A DNA stretch of 11,258 nt, taken from positions 1 through 11,258 of the forward strand of contig JACDCP010000080.1 of NCBI GenBank assembly GCA_013817465.1, written 5' to 3'. This stretch comes from Gammaproteobacteria bacterium (GTDB taxonomy: Bacteria > Pseudomonadota > Gammaproteobacteria > Steroidobacterales > JACDCP01). The position numbers and the translations under genes are program-made. Below, in pieces: positions 6,166 to 11,258 of the stretch; within the stretch, counting starts at the first letter, position 1; each line of letters opens with the position of its first letter. The notes below the pieces were generated by a model, which was not told the DNA's origin, searched no databases, and was given only the letters and a program-made list of their open reading frames with translations.

Positions 6166-7542
6166 ATGAAAATCCTGATCCTGGGCGCCGGCCAGGTCGG
6201 CTCGACCGCTGCCTACAACCTCGCCCGCGAGGAAGCGAACGACATCACAGTCGTCGATCAGAAGCCCAACATTCTGCGCGACCTGCAGGACCGACTTGAC
6301 ATCCGCACCGTGCACGGCCATGCCTCCCATCCGGACGTGCTGCGCGCCGCCGGCGCGGAAGACGCCGACATGATCATTGCGCTGACGGACAGCGATGAAA
6401 CGAACATGATCGCCTGTCAGGTCGCGTACACGCTCTATCACACGCCGACCAAGATCGCGCGCGTGCGCGCCGCCGAGTACATCGCCGAAACCAAGCTGTT
6501 TTCGCATGAGGCATTGCCGATCGATGTGCTCATCAGCCCCGAGCAGCTCGTCACCGACTATATCGAGCACCTGATCCGTTACCCGGGCGCACTGGAGGTC
6601 CTGGAGTTCGCCGACGGGCGCGTGCGGCTGGTCGGCGCCAAGGCGCACAGGGGCGGGTCGCTGGTGGATCAGCCCCTGCGCGAGCTGAAAAACCACATCC
6701 CGAACACGCAAACGCGCGTCACGGCCATTTACCGCAACGGGGAAAGCATCCAGCCGGACGGAGACACGATCATCCGCGAGGGCGACGAAGTGTTCTTTAT
6801 CGCGGCGCGCAAGGATATCCGCGTGGTCATGAGCGAAGTGCGCAGGCTCGAGGAATCCGTGCGCCGCGTGGTCATCGCCGGCGGCGGCAACATCGGTTTC
6901 CGGCTCGCCAAGGCACTCGAGCAGACCAACCAGGTCAAGCTCATCGAGCGCAGTCTGCCGCGCGCCAAAGAGATTTCCGAGAAGCTCAACAAGGCCATCG
7001 TGCTGCACGGCGATGCCGCGGACGAAGAGCTGATGCTCGAGGAGAATATCGACCACGTCGACGTCTTCTGCGCCCTGACCAACGCCGAGGAGGCGAATAT
7101 CCTTTCGGCAATGCTTGCCAAGCGCCTCGGCGCGCACAAGGTCATGGCGCTCATCAACCGCCCGTCCTATGCCGAGCTCGTCGAGAGCAGCAACATCGAT
7201 ATCGCCATTTCGCCGCAGCAGATTACGCTCGGCACGCTGCTCGCGCACGTGCGTCGTGGCGACGTCGTCAAGGTGCATTCCCTGCGCCGCGGCGCCGCCG
7301 AGGCTATCGAGGCGATTGCGCACGGCACGAAGAGGGAATCTCAGGTCGTCGGCCGTGCGATAGACGACATTGCGCTGCCGACCGGCACGAGCATTGCCTG
7401 CCTGGTGCGCGGTGATGACGTCATCATCGCGCACCACGATACAGTGGTCGAAGCGGACGACCACGTAATCATGTTCATGACCGACCGCGAGCACATCGAC
7501 GAGGTGGAAAAGCTCTTCCAGGTGGGCGTTACCTTCGTGTGA
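6166..7542 (+). CDS. trkA: Trk system potassium uptake protein TrkA
   Basis: Cytoplasmic, membrane-associated regulatory subunit of the Trk potassium transporter; it binds NAD(H)/ATP-type nucleotides and gates TrkH. The 458-residue protein is the usual duplicated form. The first RCK_N domain begins at the N-terminus with GAGQVG (7-12) and ends beta-2 with D31; the second begins with GGGNIG (239-244), with E261 at the equivalent acidic position. Each is followed by a TrkA_C domain (about 140-225 and 370-458), the latter containing GTSIACLVRGD. ATG 6166 places the Rossmann strand MKILILGAG right at the start; a purine-rich GGCGGG lies a few bases upstream as a weak ribosome site. Stop and trkH start overlap, so the pair is translationally coupled. 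E. coli trkA follows fmt-rsmB; here it follows uvrD, and a good promoter stands just upstream. Confidence 0.96.
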   Translation: MKILILGAGQVGSTAAYNLAREEANDITVVDQKPNILRDLQDRLDIRTVHGHASHPDVLRAAGAEDADMIIALTDSDETNMIACQVAYTLYHTPTKIARVRAAEYIAETKLFSHEALPIDVLISPEQLVTDYIEHLIRYPGALEVLEFADGRVRLVGAKAHRGGSLVDQPLRELKNHIPNTQTRVTAIYRNGESIQPDGDTIIREGDEVFFIAARKDIRVVMSEVRRLEESVRRVVIAGGGNIGFRLAKALEQTNQVKLIERSLPRAKEISEKLNKAIVLHGDAADEELMLEENIDHVDVFCALTNAEEANILSAMLAKRLGAHKVMALINRPSYAELVESSNIDIAISPQQITLGTLLAHVRRGDVVKVHSLRRGAAEAIEAIAHGTKRESQVVGRAIDDIALPTGTSIACLVRGDDVIIAHHDTVVEADDHVIMFMTDREHIDEVEKLFQVGVTFV

Positions 7543-8993
7543 TGCATCATCGCGTCGTACAGCGCATCCTGGGTCTTCTGCTGATGACTTTCAGCCTGAC
7601 GATGCTGCCGCCAGCCGGCATTTCGCTCATTTACGCCGATCAGACCTGGCACGCGTTCCTCGGCGGCTTCGCGGTGACGCTGGCTGCCGGCCTGATCATC
7701 TGGCTTCCTGCCCGTCGCGCGCGCGATGAGTTGCGGCTGCGCGATGGTTTTCTCGTCGTAGCGCTGTTCTGGATCGTGCTCGGAACGTTCGGCGCCGCAC
7801 CGTTCATGCTCTACGGCCAGCTCGGCATGTCCGTCACGGATGCGGTGTTCGAGTCGATGTCAGGTCTGACCACGACCGGCGCTACCGTGCTCGTTGGTTT
7901 GGATCGTCTGCCCGAGTCGATCCTTTACTATCGACAGCAGCTACAGTGGCTGGGCGGCATGGGCATCATTGTGCTGGCCGTCGCCATTCTGCCCATGCTC
8001 GGTGTCGGCGGAATGCAGCTTTATCGCGCCGAAACACCGGGCCCGGTCAAGGACACCAAGCTCACGCCGCGCATCACCGAGACCGCCAAGGCGCTCTGGT
8101 ATGTCTATCTCGGCATAACAGTCGCCTGCGCCGTCACCTACTGGCTCGCCGGCATGAGCATCTTCGATGCTATCGCCCACAGTTTCAGCACAGTGGCTAT
8201 CGGCGGTTTCTCGACGCATGACCTGAGCATCGCTTATTTCGACAGCCTGCTCATCGAAATGGTGGCGGTCATTTTCATGTTCATCGGCGGTGTCAATTTT
8301 TCACTGCACTTTCTCGCCTGGCGGCGCACGACACTCAAGAATTATGTGCTCGATCCCGAGTTCCGCGCGTATGCGGCGGTACTCAGCCTGCTGACGCTCC
8401 TGGTCGTCGCTTTTCTATACACCACGGGCGAGTACGCAACCTTGTCCCAGGCTTTTACCAAAGGGCTGTTTCAGGCCGTGTCGATCGGCACGACGACCGG
8501 CTTTACGACGGCCGACTACCCGGTCTGGCCGAGCTCCCTTCCGCTGCTGCTGATCCTGGCGAGCTTCATCGGCGGCTGCGCGGGCTCGACCGGCGGCGGC
8601 ATGAAGGTCATACGCTGGTTGCTCATATACAAGCAGGGCGTGCGTGAGGTCATGCGGCTGGTGCACCCGAGCGCACAGATCCCCGTAAAGCTCGGCGACA
8701 AGGCCGTGCCGTTTCGCGTGGTGGACTCCGTCTGGGGGTTCTTCTCGGTTTATGTGGTGCTGTTCGGCGTCATGATGGTGCTGGTCATGACGACCGGGCT
8801 CGATCAGGTGACTGCCTTCGCGGCCGTCGCGGCGTCCATGAACAACCTCGGCCCGGGCTTGGGGGATGTCGCCTACAATTTCACCGGCGTCAACGACACG
8901 GTGAAATGGGTGTGTGTCTGCGCCATGCTGTTCGGACGTCTCGAGATCTTCACGCTGCTCGTGCTGCTGACGCCGGCCTTCTGGCAGCGGTGA
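7542..8993 (+). CDS. trkH: Trk system potassium uptake protein TrkH
   Basis: Inner-membrane potassium channel-like subunit of the SKT superfamily. The 483-residue protein has four selectivity-filter loops, each with the key glycine: TTTGAT (110-115), VAIGGFST (218-225), SIGTTTGFTT (314-323) and NNLGPGLG (434-441). The loop GGCAGSTGGGMK (344-355) is the conserved intramembrane gating segment before the last helices. Length and helix count are normal. ATG 7542 shares its A with the last base of the trkA stop (TGATG, 7540-7544); an in-frame GTG at 7539 would add only one residue. TrkA and TrkH encoded side by side is common outside the enterics and makes this a self-contained uptake unit. It could be called TrkG by homology, but TrkH is the safer name. 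Confidence 0.95.
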   Translation: MHHRVVQRILGLLLMTFSLTMLPPAGISLIYADQTWHAFLGGFAVTLAAGLIIWLPARRARDELRLRDGFLVVALFWIVLGTFGAAPFMLYGQLGMSVTDAVFESMSGLTTTGATVLVGLDRLPESILYYRQQLQWLGGMGIIVLAVAILPMLGVGGMQLYRAETPGPVKDTKLTPRITETAKALWYVYLGITVACAVTYWLAGMSIFDAIAHSFSTVAIGGFSTHDLSIAYFDSLLIEMVAVIFMFIGGVNFSLHFLAWRRTTLKNYVLDPEFRAYAAVLSLLTLLVVAFLYTTGEYATLSQAFTKGLFQAVSIGTTTGFTTADYPVWPSSLPLLLILASFIGGCAGSTGGGMKVIRWLLIYKQGVREVMRLVHPSAQIPVKLGDKAVPFRVVDSVWGFFSVYVVLFGVMMVLVMTTGLDQVTAFAAVAASMNNLGPGLGDVAYNFTGVNDTVKWVCVCAMLFGRLEIFTLLVLLTPAFWQR

Positions 8994-9017
8994 CCAGGCG
9001 CCTGGGTGCCGGGCACC
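8994..9017. repeat. Palindrome and adjoining hairpin after trkH
   Basis: CCAGGCGCCTGG (8994-9005) is a perfect 12-bp palindrome immediately after the trkH stop. It is followed by GGTGC (9005-9009) and GCACC (9013-9017), a 5-bp stem around a 3-nt loop. The two structures share base 9005. No T-run follows, so a canonical intrinsic terminator is not supported; an mRNA-stabilising structure, a weak attenuator or a protein site are possible. The TPR gene begins 22 bases later. Confidence 0.3.
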
Positions 9018-9039
9018 TTGCGGCATGTGTTTGCATGTT

Positions 9040-9357
9040 ATGACGCGCATTGAAACTTTCGAGGCCATGCTTGCCCGCGGGCAGGACAGCGCGTTGCTGC
9101 GCTTCTCGCTCGGCGGCGAGTACCTGAAGCACGGCGACGCCGAGCGCGCCATGCCCCATCTGCAGAGCGCAGTCGAGCAGGATCCTGCTTATTCAGCCGC
9201 CTGGAAGCTGCTGGGCAAGTCCGCCACCGAAGCAGGCCGAACGGTTGAAGCCGTCGACGCCTACCGCCGCGGCATAGAGGTTGCGGAGGCTAAAGGCGAC
9301 CGGCAGGCGGCCAAGGAGATGCGCGTGTTTCTTCGCCGGCTTGAAAAGAACCGATGA
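9040..9357 (+). CDS. Small tetratricopeptide repeat protein
   Basis: A 105-residue, probably cytoplasmic, all-helical protein with no signal peptide or membrane segment. After a leading helix (RIETFEAMLARGQDS) come two TPR-like units: residues 17-49 (ALLRFSLGGEYLKHGD through VEQDP) and 50-83 (AYSAAWKLLGKSATEAGR through GIEVAE), with family positions G25, Y28, A37, A44, P49, W55, G59 and G66 in place. A charged C-terminal helix with many Lys/Arg follows. TPRs are protein-binding scaffolds; the partner cannot be read from sequence. ATG 9040 is chosen because the Met-Thr-Arg-Ile opening fits the first helix; ATG 9025 is an alternative adding five residues. Neither has a clear ribosome site. Its stop overlaps the dctQ start by 4 nt (ATGA), so it is likely co-translated with the TRAP permease. 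Confidence 0.82.
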   Translation: MTRIETFEAMLARGQDSALLRFSLGGEYLKHGDAERAMPHLQSAVEQDPAYSAAWKLLGKSATEAGRTVEAVDAYRRGIEVAEAKGDRQAAKEMRVFLRRLEKNR

Positions 9358-9905
9358 GCAAATCCCTGGTTCGCACCGTAGACCTGATCGATGCGATCAG
9401 CGAATGGACCGGCCGCGCCATTGCCTGGCTCACGCTCGGCATGGTGCTGTTCGGCTTCCTGGTGGTCGTGCTGCGCTACCTCCTCGACACCGGCTGGATC
9501 TGGATGCAGGAGTCGGTGATCTGGATGCACGCGCTCGTGTTTCTGATAGCTGCCGCTTACACGCTCAAATGGGACGAGCACGTGCGGGTGGATGTCTTCT
9601 ATCGGGGCTGGACCGAGCGCAAACGAGCGCTCGTGAATGTGCTCGGCGCGCTGCTCCTGTTGCTGCCGACCTGCGTGTTTCTTTTCATCTGGAGCTACGG
9701 TTACGTCGCTTCGTCCTGGGCGGTGCTCGAAAGCTCGCGTGAGGCGGGCGGTCTGCCGGGTGTTTTCCTGCTCAAGAGCAGTCTGCTTACGATGGCCGCA
9801 CTGCTCGGCCTTCAGGGCATCGCCGAGCTGTTGCGCAGCGTGCTGATCCTGGGTGGCGCGTGGCCGCCGCACGAGCAGCCGGATACCGGATCGGCGCGGC
9901 TTTAA
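9354..9905 (+). CDS. dctQ: TRAP transporter small permease (DctQ family)
   Basis: Four-helix inner-membrane subunit of a tripartite ATP-independent periplasmic transporter, which uses an ion gradient to import organic acids or similar solutes. The 183 residues include four hydrophobic segments (about 22-43, 53-72, 93-116 and 136-162). Family marks are the R41-Y42 pair at the end of helix 1, the W50-x-Q52-E53 patch with H59 at the start of helix 2, and DEHVRVDVFY on the loop after helix 2. ATG 9354 overlaps the TPR gene's stop by 4 nt, and dctM starts 4 nt after the stop, so all three genes look like one transcript. The motif set resembles the mannitol/chloroaromatic-type TRAP group, but the substrate cannot be assigned. 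The gene symbol is by family only. Confidence 0.88.
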   Translation: MSKSLVRTVDLIDAISEWTGRAIAWLTLGMVLFGFLVVVLRYLLDTGWIWMQESVIWMHALVFLIAAAYTLKWDEHVRVDVFYRGWTERKRALVNVLGALLLLLPTCVFLFIWSYGYVASSWAVLESSREAGGLPGVFLLKSSLLTMAALLGLQGIAELLRSVLILGGAWPPHEQPDTGSARL

Positions 9906-9909
9906 CGAG

Positions 9910-11258
9910 ATGGCGTTTCTGCTCTTCGGCGCCGTCATCCTCGTGCTGCTGGCCGGCTACCCGGTGGCGTTCACGCTCGCCGGCACGGCGCTCGCCTTCG
10001 CGCTGATCGGCGGTCTGATGGGCGCCTTCGATGCGGCGTTCCTCGACGCCATGCCGAGCCGTGTCTTCGGCATCATGTCCAACGAGACGCTGGTCGCCGT
10101 GCCGCTGTTCGTGTTCATGGGCGTGATGCTCGAGCGTTCGCGTATTGCCGAGAGCCTGCTCGACACGCTCAGCCTGCTGTTCGGCCCGCTGCGCGGCGGG
10201 CTGGGGCTTTCGGTGACCTTCGTCGGCATGCTGCTCGCCGCCAGCACGGGGATCGTCGGCGCCACTGTCGTCACGATGGGACTCCTTTCGCTGCCGACCA
10301 TGCTCAAGCGCGGCTACGATCCGGCACTTTCGGCGGGAACCATTTGCGCTTCGGGCACCCTCGGACAAATCATCCCACCCTCGATCGTGCTCGTGCTGCT
10401 CGGCGACGTGCTGTCGTCCGCTTACCAGCAGGCACAGCTTGCGCAAGGAATTTTCTCGCCCAGAACCGTCTCCGTGGGCGACCTGTTCATCGGCGCCCTG
10501 CTGCCCGGATTGATGCTGGTCGGCCTTTATGCGCTCTACCTGCTCGCGGTGGCGCTGATCAAGCCGGCCATGATGCCGGCTTTCCCGGCCGCCGAGCGGC
10601 GCGACATCTCGGCCGGTCAACTCCTGCAACGTGTCGTCCTGGTGCTGCTTCCGCCGCTGTTTCTCATTTTCGCGGTGCTCGGCTCCATCATGGCGGGTGT
10701 AGCGACGCCGACAGAGGCGGCGGCAGTCGGCGCCGTCGGCGCTCTGCTGCTTGCATCCTTCAAGCGCGAGATCAGCCTTGACCGCATCAAAGACGTCATG
10801 CGCGCAACGGCCCGGGTGAGCAGCATGGTGTTCATGATTCTGGTCGGCGCGTCGCTATTCTCGCTGGTATTTCGCGGCTACGGCGGCGACGAAGCCGTGG
10901 CCGCGATGCTGGAAAACCTGCCAGGGGGCGTCGTCGGCGCCGTGTTCGTCGTGATGCTGATCATGTTTCTACTGGGTTTCGTGCTCGATTTCATCGAGAT
11001 CACGTTCGTCGTCGTGCCGATCGTGGGGCCGATCCTGCTCGCCATGGGCGTGGACCCGATCTGGCTCGGCGTCATGATAGCGGTGAACCTGCAGACTTCG
11101 TTCCTGACACCGCCTTTCGGCTTCGCGCTGTTCTACCTGCGCGGCGTCGCGCCGCCCGAGGTTACGACCGGACATATTTACCGGGGCGTGGCGCCATTCG
11201 TCGCGATCCAGCTCCTCGCGCTGGCGCTGCTCGCAGTCTGGCCCGCGCTGGCTACGTG
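9910..11258 (+). CDS. dctM: TRAP transporter large permease (DctM family), 3' end cut by the window
   Basis: Large membrane subunit, the ion-coupled transport channel of the TRAP system. About 449 codons are present with no stop before the window edge; the last residues (LAVWPALAT) resemble the usual C-terminus, so only a few residues are missing. The protein is almost wholly hydrophobic with many helices and shows DctM marks: VAVPLFVFMG near residues 60-70, AASTGIVGATVVTMG, the ASGTLGQIIPPS stretch, ATPTEAAAVGA and NLQTSFLTPPFGFALFYLRG near the end. A polar insert at about 168-187 (SSAYQQAQLAQG and onward, before VSVGDLF) is longer than in C4-dicarboxylate DctM and marks a subfamily I associate with mannitol/chloroaromatic-type TRAPs. 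ATG 9910 lies 4 nt after dctQ without a strong ribosome site, consistent with coupling. No DctP solute-binding gene is visible in the window. Confidence 0.92.
   Translation, partial: MAFLLFGAVILVLLAGYPVAFTLAGTALAFALIGGLMGAFDAAFLDAMPSRVFGIMSNETLVAVPLFVFMGVMLERSRIAESLLDTLSLLFGPLRGGLGLSVTFVGMLLAASTGIVGATVVTMGLLSLPTMLKRGYDPALSAGTICASGTLGQIIPPSIVLVLLGDVLSSAYQQAQLAQGIFSPRTVSVGDLFIGALLPGLMLVGLYALYLLAVALIKPAMMPAFPAAERRDISAGQLLQRVVLVLLPPLFLIFAVLGSIMAGVATPTEAAAVGAVGALLLASFKREISLDRIKDVMRATARVSSMVFMILVGASLFSLVFRGYGGDEAVAAMLENLPGGVVGAVFVVMLIMFLLGFVLDFIEITFVVVPIVGPILLAMGVDPIWLGVMIAVNLQTSFLTPPFGFALFYLRGVAPPEVTTGHIYRGVAPFVAIQLLALALLAVWPALAT

Noticed and set aside
6151..7494. Long minus-strand open frame (447 codons) opposite trkA
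   Set aside because: The plus strand encodes an unmistakable TrkA. The antisense product is rich in Arg/His/Asp with no recognisable domain, a usual by-product of GC-rich codon use.
10344..10781. Plus-strand 145-codon open frame inside dctM
   Set aside because: It is a different frame of a well conserved membrane protein whose own frame is open throughout.
1..11258. CRISPR array, toxin-antitoxin, phage-defence genes or insertion sequence
   Set aside because: No regularly spaced repeats, no small toxin-like gene pairs, and no transposase or terminal inverted repeats were found. Apart from the partial integrase, all genes are housekeeping or transport.

Overview
The window is GC-rich, densely packed bacterial DNA, most likely from a gammaproteobacterium. 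The main reason is the order DUF2909-like twin-TM gene / SURF1 / thioredoxin-fold gene / ctaA / ctaB, which is the cytochrome c oxidase assembly arrangement I know from Pseudomonas-type genomes. UvrD and TrkA/TrkH of proteobacterial type agree with this. The genus cannot be read from the sequence.

Layout. (1) 1-237: the C-terminal end of a tyrosine recombinase of the integron-integrase (IntI) type, cut by the window edge. (2) 309-521, minus strand: a small two-helix membrane protein, divergent from (3) 559-3784, plus strand: a tightly overlapping run of SURF1, a SCO-like CxxxC membrane-anchored protein, heme A synthase (ctaA) and protoheme IX farnesyltransferase (ctaB/cyoE). Together these make heme A and help load cofactors into an aa3-type oxidase; the oxidase subunits are not in the window. 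(4) 3828-5993: uvrD, DNA helicase II, apparently with its own extended -10 promoter placed so that the mRNA would be nearly leaderless. (5) 5994-6165: an intergenic gap with a good sigma70-type promoter in front of (6) trkA-trkH (6166-8993), the potassium uptake system, with a 1-nt stop/start overlap. (7) 9040-11258: a small TPR protein, a TRAP small permease (dctQ) and a TRAP large permease (dctM, running off the window edge), with a 4-nt overlap and a 4-nt gap between them.

How they work together. The cox-assembly genes form one functional unit: CtaB converts heme B to heme O, CtaA converts heme O to heme A, and SURF1 and the SCO-like protein act in heme/copper site maturation. TrkA gates TrkH by nucleotide binding at the membrane. 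The TRAP membrane subunits would need a periplasmic solute-binding protein (DctP), which is not visible here and may lie downstream.

Most of the window is recognisable housekeeping DNA. I found no convincing new defence or mobile system. The points most worth a second look are the integron integrase beside the cox-assembly locus, the SCO-like protein standing where no classical SCO gene is seen, the probable leaderless uvrD start, the obligatory non-AUG SURF1 start, and the small TPR protein overlapping a TRAP permease.
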